Shown piece by piece: positions 16,743 to 24,987 of a stretch of DNA of 45,380 nt. Below the pieces are notes generated by a model. That model worked only from the letters and a program-made list of their open reading frames with translations. It searched no databases and had not been told where the DNA came from. Within the stretch, counting starts at the first letter, position 1; each line of letters starts with the position of its first letter. The position numbers and the translations under genes were made by a program. Origin of the DNA: Propionibacteriaceae bacterium (GTDB taxonomy: Bacteria > Actinomycetota > Actinomycetes > Propionibacteriales > Propionibacteriaceae); contig JAPUEI010000019.1 in the NCBI GenBank assembly GCA_027492675.1, forward strand, positions 68,191 through 113,570, in the 5' to 3' direction.

Positions 16743-17059
16743 TGTTCCTCCTTGTTCGCGACGCGATCTGGGGCGACCGCGTCGTGGTCCTGGCCGCGTA
16801 CTCTACGTGGGCTCAGGCTGGTTGTGCACGTGGGCGCGCCACATTCGGTGAGCGGCCGCGTCGTGATTGTCCGTGCGACTTCGGTGAATCATCGTGCGGA
16901 CATGAAACAAGGTCCCCGATCGGTACCGTTTGCCTTCCCCTGCGAACGGCCGACACTGAGGACCTTGTCGTGCATGACAGTAGCGATGCGGGACAGGCCG
17001 GTCAAGGAGACTGTCCGTGGTCGCTGACATGCTGGGTGGCACAGGAGAGGAGGGGCCGG
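16743..17059. other. 317-base intergenic region between divergent DUF5679 and YgjP-like genes
   Basis: I see no gene here. It should contain promoters in both directions, but I could not assign clear -35/-10 pairs. Two inverted repeats stand out: ACAAGGTCC (16907-16915) with GGACCTTGT (16960-16968), and GACAGT (16976-16981) with ACTGTC (17010-17015). A good GGAG ribosome-binding site precedes the gene at 17060. Confidence 0.5.
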
Positions 17060-17632
17060 ATGCCGATCCCTGACGACGTGGTGATCCGACGCAGCGCGCG
17101 ACGGACGCGCAGCGTCCAGGCGCGCCGGGAGGCCGGGGTCATCGTCGTCACGGTGCCGGCGAGGATGTCGGCCGCTGAGTGCGAACGAGTGGTCCCGGGG
17201 CTGGTCGAGCGGCTCCGCGCGAAGGAGACGAGCAGCCGTCGTCGCAGCGACGTCGACCTCGAGCAGGCGGCTGTGAGGCTGGCGACGGAACTTGCCGCCG
17301 ATCTGCCGTTGCTCACGCGGCTGAGGCGGGTGAGCTGGTCGACCCGTCAGAACCGGCGATGGGGTTCCTGCACCACCAGCACAGGCGAGATCCGACTCAG
17401 CAGCAGGCTTCAGACCATGCCTGCCTGGGTGATCGACTACGTGCTGTTCCACGAGCTCGTACACCTCGAGGAAGCCGGCCACACGCCACGCTTCCACGCC
17501 CTGATGCGCCGATATCCCCAGCACGACCTCGCCAAGGGCTTCTTGCACGGGGTGACTCATGCGCAGGCCCACGAGGGGTGGGAGACCGACGGGGATGTCG
17601 ACTCAGCCGACGATGAGTCGCTGTTCTCCTAG
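17060..17632 (+). CDS. YgjP-like (DUF45) zinc metallopeptidase
   Basis: This 190-residue protein has the zincin motif HELVH (131-135) followed by EEAGHTPRFHALMRRYP, which supplies a third His ligand, and an RWGSC strand (about 100-104) typical of the YgjP/DUF45 family. Substrates of the family are unknown, and it is cytoplasmic with no signal peptide. The start is the ATG at 17060 after a GGAGAGGAGGGG ribosome-binding site; the open frame extends upstream without family similarity. It converges on the DUF2342 gene with only 25 bases between stops. Confidence 0.87.
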   Translation: MPIPDDVVIRRSARRTRSVQARREAGVIVVTVPARMSAAECERVVPGLVERLRAKETSSRRRSDVDLEQAAVRLATELAADLPLLTRLRRVSWSTRQNRRWGSCTTSTGEIRLSSRLQTMPAWVIDYVLFHELVHLEEAGHTPRFHALMRRYPQHDLAKGFLHGVTHAQAHEGWETDGDVDSADDESLFS

Positions 17633-17657
17633 CAGCCGGTCTCGTTGGAGCGGGGCG

Positions 17658-19022
17658 TCAGCCCTTGCCCTCCTCGTCGAGGAGCTTGGCCAGCTCCGCG
17701 TCCAGATCGTCGTGACCTGATCCGGAGTCGCCGCTCACGAAGCCCAGCGGGTCATCCAGGTCGCGTGCCGACGGCATGCTGTCGGGGTGCTGCCACACGG
17801 CGTCGCGCCCCTCGACCCCGCGGTCGGCGCGCAGCGCGGCCCACAGGTTGGCGGCGTCCCGGGAGCGCCGGGGACGCAGCTCGAGGCCGACGAGAGAGGC
17901 GAACACCTGCTCGGCAGGCCCGCCGGCTGCGCGACGCCGCCGTACGGTCTCGGCCAACGGTCCGGCGGCCGGCATGAAGCGGATGGTGGCCTGCGCCACG
18001 ACGTCGTCGACCCAGCCCTCCACGAGCGCCAGCAACGTCTCCAGCCGACCGAGGATCTGAGTCTGCTCGGGGGTGCGCTGGGGGGCGAACAGACTCCGGC
18101 GCATCTTGTCGCCGAGCTGAGCCAGGTCCTCGACGGAGACACCTTCGGGACCGTACTCGTCGAACGACTCCTCCAGAGCGCTGATGTCGACGGTGATCTC
18201 ACGCGCGTAGTGCTGGACGAACGCCACGAGCTGCGGGCCGAGCCAGCCGACATCGGCGAACAGCCGCTGCCGGGCCGCCTCGCGCAGGCTGAGGTAGAGA
18301 ACGACGTCGCGCTCGTCGAGGTCCAGACCGTCGCCGAAGGCGGCAAGGTTGGTGGGTAGCAGCGCGACCTGCGGCCTACCCGTGAGGGGCATCGCGACGT
18401 CGGTCGCCGACACCACCTCGGTGGCGAGCTTTCCGAGCGCCTGACCGAACTGCACGCCGAACATGCTGGACGCCGACTGCTGGAGCATCGGCTGGAACAT
18501 CTGCTGCATCCCGGCCAGCTCCGGCTCGTCGCCCATCCGCTGGCCCATGACCTCGCCCAGCGAGCTGGCGATGGTCGACACGATCGGCTCGACCATGCTC
18601 TGCCAGGTCGACATCGTGTTCTCGACCCACTCGGCGCGGCTCCACGCCGCAGGCGGGGCGGTCACCGCAGGGAAGACGGTCGCGTCGTTGAGCCACAGCT
18701 CAGCGAGGTGGACCGAGTCGGCGATGTCGTGGCGCTGGCGGCTCGACGGTGTGGGGTCCGGGCCCAGCGAGGCGACGACCTTGCGCGCCATGTCCTTGGC
18801 GAAGTCCCAGTTGACCTTGCCACCGTCGGTGGTCATGGCCTGGCCGGACCGTGCCATCACGCTCTGCAGGGACGCGAGCAGTGCCGACATGTCGAGCGGC
18901 TCGCCCTCATGGGGCATCGGGATCCCCAACTGCGCGAAGAGCTGCTCAAGGGGCAGGTTCAGCCCGCCGAACGGGTCGTCCGGACCCTGTTCGCCCTCGT
19001 CATCATGGGGACGGTCAGCCAT
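17658..19022 (-). CDS. DUF2342-family protein (zincin-like fold, probably non-catalytic)
   Basis: This 454-residue protein starts at the ATG at 19022 behind an AAGGAGA ribosome-binding site. It has an acidic, flexible N-terminus, a long helical body (WVENTMSTWQSMVEPIVSTI...), and the segment LLALVEGWVDDVVAQA where catalytic relatives carry a zinc-binding EGHAxxVMD-type motif. I find no HExxH in the protein. Databases often name the family zinc-dependent metalloprotease, but the His is Trp here, so protease activity is doubtful. Orthologues sit in the same neighbourhood in mycobacteria (Rv3195). It is divergent from the PDZ/Lon gene. Confidence 0.8.
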   Translation of the reverse strand: MADRPHDDEGEQGPDDPFGGLNLPLEQLFAQLGIPMPHEGEPLDMSALLASLQSVMARSGQAMTTDGGKVNWDFAKDMARKVVASLGPDPTPSSRQRHDIADSVHLAELWLNDATVFPAVTAPPAAWSRAEWVENTMSTWQSMVEPIVSTIASSLGEVMGQRMGDEPELAGMQQMFQPMLQQSASSMFGVQFGQALGKLATEVVSATDVAMPLTGRPQVALLPTNLAAFGDGLDLDERDVVLYLSLREAARQRLFADVGWLGPQLVAFVQHYAREITVDISALEESFDEYGPEGVSVEDLAQLGDKMRRSLFAPQRTPEQTQILGRLETLLALVEGWVDDVVAQATIRFMPAAGPLAETVRRRRAAGGPAEQVFASLVGLELRPRRSRDAANLWAALRADRGVEGRDAVWQHPDSMPSARDLDDPLGFVSGDSGSGHDDLDAELAKLLDEEGKG

Positions 19023-19117
19023 CGTGTCTCCTTCGCGTGTGCGCCTAGAAGCCTACCTGCGTACGCCAGAAGGGACCCTGGACGCGGCAGCGGCGCGTGG
19101 CCGACAGCGTGCTCCGG

Positions 19118-19123
19118 TAGATT
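19118..19123 (+). promoter_or_regulatory. -10 element for a leaderless transcript of the PDZ/Lon operon
   Basis: TAGATT (matching TAnnnT) lies seven bases upstream of an ATG at 19131, the spacing expected if transcription starts on that ATG. No good -35 is seen 17 bases upstream. Confidence 0.45.
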
Positions 19124-19130
19124 GCACTGC

Positions 19131-19190
19131 ATGCCGCTCCTGGACCGACCCGTCGACGTGGGTCTGTGCTGCCCGGAGGCAGGTCGATGA
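19131..19190 (+). CDS. Possible 19-codon leader ORF with tandem cysteines
   Basis: This short ORF (MPLLDRPVDVGLCCPEAGR) begins at the predicted transcription start and its TGA overlaps the ATG of the PDZ/Lon gene as ATGA (19187-19190). The coding strand also supplies the GGAGG ribosome-binding site of that gene. The leaderless start, tandem cysteines and stop-start overlap resemble cysteine-rich leader ORFs reported in mycobacteria. Whether it is translated is inference. Confidence 0.4.
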   Translation: MPLLDRPVDVGLCCPEAGR

Positions 19191-20233
19191 CCCGCCAGAC
19201 CTGGACCGCCGTCGTCTCCGCGGTCGTGTTCATTGCCCTCGCCGCGGTGATCGCGTTCGCGCCCATCCCGTTCGTGGCGTGGACCGCCGGCGACACGTAC
19301 GACGTGCTGGGATCTCGCGATGGTAAGCCGGTGATCCAGATCTCCGACATCCAGACGTACGAGACGACTGGCGAGATGCGCATGACGACCGTCAGCCAGA
19401 CGCGGGTCGACGCCGCGCTGAGCCTCCCCGAGGCGCTTTTCGACTACTTCATGCCGAACCGTGACGTGCTGCCACGTACGGCGATCTACGCCGCGGGGAA
19501 GTCGGCCACGCAGGTCGCCGACGATGAGAAGACGCTGATGGACACCGCCCAAGAGGCCGCCAAGGTGGCCGCTCTGCGCGCGGCGGACCAGGCGGTCCAC
19601 GAGCTGCCGATGGTGGTCTCCGTCCGCACCTCCGGCCCCTCCAACGCGAAGCTCGAGCCGGGCGACCTCATCCTTCGCGTGGACAACGTGACCATGAACA
19701 CCGCGGACGACGTCGCCGGCGCGATCAAGGCGAAGGGCGTCGGCCAGAAGGTCGTCATCGAGGTGCTGCGGCGCAGCACGACGCTCTCGACGACCATCGA
19801 CACCGTGGGCTCGGCGACCGACGGCCGCGTGCCGACGATCGGCATCAGCGTCGGCACCGGCTACCAGTACGCCCCGAGCATCACGTTCAGCGTCGACCCC
19901 AACGTGGGCGGTGGCTCCGGTGGGTTGATGTTCGCGCTCGCCATCTACGACAAGATCACCCCCGGTGACCTGTTGGGCGGCCGCACGGTGGCGGGCACCG
20001 GCACGATGAACGCCAAGGGCGAGGTCGGCGCGATCGGCGGCATCCAGGAGAAGATCGCCGGAGCGCAGGCCGCAGGGGCGAAGGTCTTCTTCGTGCCCGC
20101 CGCGAACTGCGTGGACACCGTCGGCGTGAGCACATCGATGACGCTGGTCAAGGTGTCCACCCTCAGCGACGCCATCAAGGCGTTGCCCCTCGCTCTCGAC
20201 CCCAGCCAGGGCGCGCGCCCTCCGGGATGCTGA
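19187..20233 (+). CDS. Membrane-anchored PDZ and Lon-type (S16) serine protease, YlbL family
   Basis: This 348-residue protein has an N-terminal membrane anchor (about 8-32), a PDZ domain (about 140-205) and a C-terminal Lon proteolytic domain. The catalytic dyad is visible: Ser244 in GGGSGG and Lys289 in GGIQEKI. The active domain should face outside the membrane. The start is the ATG at 19187 with GGAGG seven bases upstream. It overlaps the PPA1309-family gene by seven bases and is followed by the UPF0182 gene, an arrangement shared with mycobacteria (Rv3194c-Rv3193c), so the protease may act on envelope proteins. Confidence 0.9.
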   Translation: MTRQTWTAVVSAVVFIALAAVIAFAPIPFVAWTAGDTYDVLGSRDGKPVIQISDIQTYETTGEMRMTTVSQTRVDAALSLPEALFDYFMPNRDVLPRTAIYAAGKSATQVADDEKTLMDTAQEAAKVAALRAADQAVHELPMVVSVRTSGPSNAKLEPGDLILRVDNVTMNTADDVAGAIKAKGVGQKVVIEVLRRSTTLSTTIDTVGSATDGRVPTIGISVGTGYQYAPSITFSVDPNVGGGSGGLMFALAIYDKITPGDLLGGRTVAGTGTMNAKGEVGAIGGIQEKIAGAQAAGAKVFFVPAANCVDTVGVSTSMTLVKVSTLSDAIKALPLALDPSQGARPPGC

Positions 20234-20736
20234 GCGACGCGCTGGCCGCGGCCGTACTCGAGGTCGAACGGCACGTCGGCGCCGCGGGGTGGGACCAGCC
20301 GGCCAGATTGTTCGCGCTCGTGCCGACGCACGAGCTGATCGCTGCGGCCCCCGAGCTCGCCGCGCAACTCGGCACGGACCATCCCGAAGGGCACCTGTCG
20401 AGCATCGAGCAGGAAGACTTCCACGGCGGGATGGACCTCACCGAGGCGCTCGCCCACCTCGCGTGGCCTGCCACCGTGGCCGGGTGCGTTCTCAGTCTGG
20501 AGCGAGCGTTCCTGCCCGCCCAGTACGAGTCCGAGCTGCCCGATGACCCGGCGTCCGCCAGCGACGTGGTGGCGAACCACCCGCATCGCCAGGAGCTTCG
20601 CCTCGTGACCGGTGTGCTGCGCGACGGTGCGCGGCACGCGGTGGGACGACTCCGGACGAACCCGACAGAACTTCTGGGCGGCGCGGACCTAGCCCCCGGA
20701 TTGTCCGCGGCGCTGCTCGCTACGCTGGAGGACTGA
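20227..20736 (+). CDS. PPA1309-family protein of unknown function
   Basis: This is a 169-residue, soluble, acidic protein. Recognisable family segments are FALVPTHELI, EGHLSSIEQEDF and LAHLAWPATVAGC, with LRLVTGVLRDGARHAVGRLR near the end. No catalytic motif is evident. It overlaps the 3' end of the PDZ/Lon gene (ATG at 20227) and precedes the UPF0182 gene by 22 bases, so it is the middle gene of a three-gene operon. Its function is unknown. Confidence 0.82.
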   Translation: MLSDALAAAVLEVERHVGAAGWDQPARLFALVPTHELIAAAPELAAQLGTDHPEGHLSSIEQEDFHGGMDLTEALAHLAWPATVAGCVLSLERAFLPAQYESELPDDPASASDVVANHPHRQELRLVTGVLRDGARHAVGRLRTNPTELLGGADLAPGLSAALLATLED

Positions 20737-20758
20737 ACCCGACGCTAGGAGTGCAGCT

Positions 20759-23671
20759 GTGTCCAGCCCTGTGGTGGAAGGACCCCGCCGGCGCGGCGCG
20801 CTGATCCCCACGATCATCGCCCTGCTCGTCCTCGCGTACCTCTTCACGACGTTCGCCCAGCTCTGGACCGACAACCTGTGGTTCTCGCAGCTCGGCTTCG
20901 GGGTGGTCTTCACGACGCAGCTGTGGACGTCGCTCGGCCTGTTCGTCGGCTTCGGGCTCGTCATGGGACTGGCCGTGGCCTGGACGATCATGTCGTCCAC
21001 CAAGGCCGCGCAGTCGGGGTCGCGCACCGGGAGCGCCCTGCTGAACCGCTACCAGGACCTGCTCGGGAAGCGTGCCCGCCTCGCCGTGATCGTGCCCGCC
21101 CTGTTCTTCGGGATCATGGCCGGCTTCTCGGGTACCGCGGCTCGCGAGACGTTCCTGGCCTACCTCTACCGCACCCCGTTCGGTGTCACGGATCCCCGCT
21201 TCGGGCTCGACGTGTCGTACTTCGTCTTCGAGTACCCCTGGTTCCGGTACCTCAACTCGTTCTTCCTCGGGCTGTTCCTGCTGTGCCTCGCGATCGCTGT
21301 CGTCATGAACTTCGCGCTCGGGCTGCTCACGAACCAGGGCAAGCCGGGCGCCGCGTCGCTGCGCGCGCACTCCCAGATCTCGATCATCGCGGGGCTGGCG
21401 CTGATCACGTACGGCATCGACTCGTTCCTCGACCGCTACTCCGAGGAGCTGCAGTCGTCGTCGGGGCTGTTCGACGGACTCACGTACACCGGTGACAAGG
21501 CACAGGTGACCGCCCACACGGTGGTGGCCGTCATCTCCGTGCTCACGGCTGTGCTGTTCTTCGTGTACGCCCGTCGTCCCGGGTGGCGGATCCCCGTCAC
21601 CGCCGCGATCCTCATGGTGGTGTCGTCACTGATCGTCGGCGTCGCGTACCCCGGCGTGGTCCAGTCGTTCGACGTGAAGCCCGACGAGCCGGACAAGGAG
21701 CGGCCGTACATCCAGTACAACATCACGGCGACGCGCGATGCGTACGGCGTGGCGAACACCGAGATCTACGACTACTCCGCCAAGACCAGCGCCGAGGCCG
21801 GCCAGCTCAAGGCCGACGCCGCGGCCGTGCCCGGCATCCGGCTCATCGACCCGTCGATGGTGCGCGACACGTACGAGCAGCTGCAGCAGGTGCGCGGTTA
21901 CTACTCGTTCGCGCCCGTCCTCGATGTCGACCGGTACATGATCGACGGCCAGGAGACTGACGTCGTCATCGCTGCGCGCGAGATGGACCAGAACGGTCTG
22001 CAGAACAAGCAATGGAACAACATCCACACGGTGTACACGCACGGGTACGGTCTCGTGGCTGCGTACGGCAACCGCCGTCAGTCGGGCGGTGAGCCGGAAT
22101 GGCTGGCCAAGGACATCCCCACAGTGGGCGTCCTCAAGGCGACCGAACCGCGCATCTACTACGGGGAACAGCAGACGAACTACGTGGTCGTGGGCCGCGT
22201 CCCCGGTGACAACGCCATCGAGTTCGACACGCCCGGTGGCTCCGACTCGGTCGGCGAGCAGTTCAACACGTACTCCGGCAGCGGCGGCGTGGGCGTCGGG
22301 AACCTCGCGACGCGCGTGCTGTACGCGACCAGGTTCGGCGACGTGAACCTGCTGCTGTCCGATCGCGTCAACGACAGTTCGCGCATCCTGTACGACCGCA
22401 CGCCGGCGCAGCGGGTCGCTCAAGTCGCCCCTTGGCTCACCACCGACTCCGACATCTACCCGGCGATCGTCAACGGCCGGATCGTGTGGATCGTCGACGC
22501 GTACACGACCACCAACAGCTACCCGAACAGCGAGCAGCTGTCGCTCAAGGCCGCCGCGTCCCGCCAGAACGTGCAGACGAGCGCGGTCGCGCCGGACGAC
22601 AAGGTCAACTACATCCGGAACTCGGTGAAGGCGACGGTCGACGCGTACGACGGCACCGTGACGCTGTACGAGTGGGATGCCACGGACCCGATCCTGCGCA
22701 CGTGGGAGAAGGTCTTCCCGGGCACGGTCCAGCCGAAGTCAGCCATCTCCGCGGACCTCATGGCGCACCTGCGCTACCCGGAGGATCTCTACCGTGCGCA
22801 GCGCACGATCCTCGCGCGCTACCACATGACCAACCCTGACCAGTGGTACTCGACCTCCGACATGTGGGAGATCCCCAGCGATCCGACCCACGACGAGAAG
22901 GACAACCTGCGCGAGCCGACGTACTACATGTCCGTCCGCTGGCCGACGGCCTCGCTCAACCAGAAGACAGTGGAGGGGGAGACCTCACCCCAGTTCAGCC
23001 AGACCACCGTATACAGCCCCAAGGGACGCCAGAACCTGGCCGCGTACATGACGGTCGTGGCCGACGCGGCGAGCAAGGACTACGGCAAGATCCGCGTCCT
23101 GCGCATGTCGGACACTCAACAGGTGGAAGGGGCGGGGCAGGCCCACAACAACATCCTCCGCGACGAGAACGTGGCCTCGAAGCTACGGCCGTACCTCAAC
23201 CAGGGCAGCGCGAAGGCGCTGTACGGGAACCTGCTGACCATCCCGTTGGGCGGCGGCATCCTGTACGTCGAGCCGATCTACACCCAGCGCAACGAGGCCC
23301 AACAGGGGGCGTTCCCGGTGCTGACGTACGTGGTCGTGCGGTTCGGCGACCATGTAGGCATCTCAGAGACTCTGCAGGGGGCGCTGGACCAGGTGTTCTC
23401 GGGCAACGCCGGCGCGAAGACGAACGAGACCCCCGTCGCGGGCAGTCCGACCACGGGCACCACCGGCACACCGACGACCGGCACACCCACCACGGGCAGC
23501 ACGACGCCTGTCACCAACCAGGCCGCGGTGACCGCGGCGCTCGCCGAGGCTCAGCAGGCGTTCACCGACGCGGACAAGGCGCTCGCCGCCGGTGACCTGG
23601 CGGGCTATCAGAAGGCCAACAAGGCGGCACAGGCCGCCGTGGAGAAGGCCACGAAGGCGATGGGCGGCTAG
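20759..23671 (+). CDS. UPF0182-family large membrane protein
   Basis: This 970-residue protein has about seven transmembrane segments in the first ~320 residues and then a large extracytoplasmic domain. The UPF0182 family is widespread in actinobacteria (Rv3193c in M. tuberculosis) and has no assigned function. The start is GTG at 20759 with AGGAG (20747-20751) seven bases upstream. Near the C-terminus is a Thr/Gly/Pro-rich linker with TGTPTTG-type repeats (about 23445-23515), followed by an Ala/Lys-rich helical tail (AEAQQAFTDADKAL...). Its stop TAG shares the palindrome CTAG with the stop of the convergent M16 gene, so the transcripts must overlap. Confidence 0.9.
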   Translation: MSSPVVEGPRRRGALIPTIIALLVLAYLFTTFAQLWTDNLWFSQLGFGVVFTTQLWTSLGLFVGFGLVMGLAVAWTIMSSTKAAQSGSRTGSALLNRYQDLLGKRARLAVIVPALFFGIMAGFSGTAARETFLAYLYRTPFGVTDPRFGLDVSYFVFEYPWFRYLNSFFLGLFLLCLAIAVVMNFALGLLTNQGKPGAASLRAHSQISIIAGLALITYGIDSFLDRYSEELQSSSGLFDGLTYTGDKAQVTAHTVVAVISVLTAVLFFVYARRPGWRIPVTAAILMVVSSLIVGVAYPGVVQSFDVKPDEPDKERPYIQYNITATRDAYGVANTEIYDYSAKTSAEAGQLKADAAAVPGIRLIDPSMVRDTYEQLQQVRGYYSFAPVLDVDRYMIDGQETDVVIAAREMDQNGLQNKQWNNIHTVYTHGYGLVAAYGNRRQSGGEPEWLAKDIPTVGVLKATEPRIYYGEQQTNYVVVGRVPGDNAIEFDTPGGSDSVGEQFNTYSGSGGVGVGNLATRVLYATRFGDVNLLLSDRVNDSSRILYDRTPAQRVAQVAPWLTTDSDIYPAIVNGRIVWIVDAYTTTNSYPNSEQLSLKAAASRQNVQTSAVAPDDKVNYIRNSVKATVDAYDGTVTLYEWDATDPILRTWEKVFPGTVQPKSAISADLMAHLRYPEDLYRAQRTILARYHMTNPDQWYSTSDMWEIPSDPTHDEKDNLREPTYYMSVRWPTASLNQKTVEGETSPQFSQTTVYSPKGRQNLAAYMTVVADAASKDYGKIRVLRMSDTQQVEGAGQAHNNILRDENVASKLRPYLNQGSAKALYGNLLTIPLGGGILYVEPIYTQRNEAQQGAFPVLTYVVVRFGDHVGISETLQGALDQVFSGNAGAKTNETPVAGSPTTGTTGTPTTGTPTTGSTTPVTNQAAVTAALAEAQQAFTDADKALAAGDLAGYQKANKAAQAAVEKATKAMGG

Positions 23672-24987
23672 AGGCTCGGGGTCGGCTCGGCGTCCACGCC
23701 GAGGCCGTCGCTGAGGCTCGGGTCACCGACGACGAGCACGGCCGGGTCCTCTGGCCAGATGTCGATGAAGGCGGCGGTCGCCTGCTCGGCGGTGACCGCG
23801 GCGAGCTTCGCAGAGAGCGCGTCGACCTGCCGCCAGTCGAGTCCCATGGTTGCCAGCGTGAGGGCTTGCTGGGCGACCCCGGTGGCCGTCGCGTATCGCA
23901 AGGGCGCCGTACGCGTGAGGTAGCTCACCGCGCGAGACACCTCCCGGGCGGTGAACGGACGGGCAGCCACGTCGAGGAGCGAGAGAGCCTCGTCCACGGC
24001 CGCAGGCACGACGTCGGTACGGAAGGAGCCGGCCACGGTCGCGAAGCCGCGGCTCCTGAGAGGGCTGGCCGACATGTACACGCCGTAGGTGTAGCCGCGC
24101 CGCTCGCGGAGCTGGGTGTTGAGCCGGCTCTGGAACGTGCCGCCGATGATCGAGCAGGCGACCTGGAATGCGGGCCAGCGAGGATCCGTACGGTCGATGG
24201 CGGGGGCCACGATGCGAAGGTCCGCCTGTACAGCACCTGGCCGGCTGATGAGGCGGCGACGGCGCGGTGCGGAGCGGAGCGACTCGTGGCGGGGGGCCGT
24301 GGCCGGGCCGGACCAGTCGCCGAACGCGTCGGCGGCGACAGCGGCCGGATCAACGCCCGCGAAGTCGCCGGCCACGACGAGCGTGGCGCCTGCAGGTCCG
24401 TAGTGCTCAGCGTGGAAGGACCTGGCCAGGTCGGGGGTGATCGTCTCCAGCGTCGCTGTCATCCCGCCAGCGGGCCGGCTCGCGCGGCAATCGGCGTCGA
24501 CGATGGAGCCCAGGGTGAGGGCGCCCGCCAGCTGCGACGAGTTCGCCATGATCTGCTGGATCTCGGCGCGCCGCAGGCCCACGTGGCGCATGACGTCGTC
24601 GTCGGCGAGCTCCGGGGTGCGGATGGCTTCCGCGAACAGCGGGAAGGCAGCGGTCAGGCCCGTCACCGGTACGTCGATGCCGATATGCGTGGCCAGCTGC
24701 GTGATGCCGCCACCGATCACGGCGCCGGTGTTCTCGAGCTGCTCGGTGAACCATGAGCCCGGGTGGGCGATCGTGCCCTCGTCGAGCGCGTGGGCGGTGA
24801 CGTGGGCGATGCCCTCGCTGCCCGAGGACTCGGCGGTCAGCGGGAGGTCGAGAGCGAGCCCCGTGCTGATGACGTACTGACCCGGAAGGTCGAACACCCA
24901 GACGCGCAGCCCGTTGTCGAGGAGGTGCTCGGTGGCGGTGGGGAACGACCAGGCGCGCTGGCGGCCGATGCGGGGACGGGTCGTCAT
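23668..24987 (-). CDS. M16-family peptidase, non-catalytic partner subunit
   Basis: This 439-residue protein has the M16 (pitrilysin/processing-peptidase) fold, but at the zinc site the sequence reads HVTAH (62-66) instead of HxxEH, so the catalytic Glu is missing. A Gly-rich loop and the RRGYTYGVYMSAS segment are typical of the partner subunit, which closes the chamber. Its start overlaps the stop of the catalytic subunit gene as ATGA (24984-24987), giving matched synthesis of a heterodimer. No signal peptide is seen. Confidence 0.88.
   Translation of the reverse strand: MTTRPRIGRQRAWSFPTATEHLLDNGLRVWVFDLPGQYVISTGLALDLPLTAESSGSEGIAHVTAHALDEGTIAHPGSWFTEQLENTGAVIGGGITQLATHIGIDVPVTGLTAAFPLFAEAIRTPELADDDVMRHVGLRRAEIQQIMANSSQLAGALTLGSIVDADCRASRPAGGMTATLETITPDLARSFHAEHYGPAGATLVVAGDFAGVDPAAVAADAFGDWSGPATAPRHESLRSAPRRRRLISRPGAVQADLRIVAPAIDRTDPRWPAFQVACSIIGGTFQSRLNTQLRERRGYTYGVYMSASPLRSRGFATVAGSFRTDVVPAAVDEALSLLDVAARPFTAREVSRAVSYLTRTAPLRYATATGVAQQALTLATMGLDWRQVDALSAKLAAVTAEQATAAFIDIWPEDPAVLVVGDPSLSDGLGVDAEPTPSL

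Noticed and set aside
23445..23515. DNA tandem repeat inside the UPF0182 gene
   Set aside because: The repeat has codon period and encodes a Thr/Gly/Pro linker, a common feature of exported domains, so it is not a separate element.
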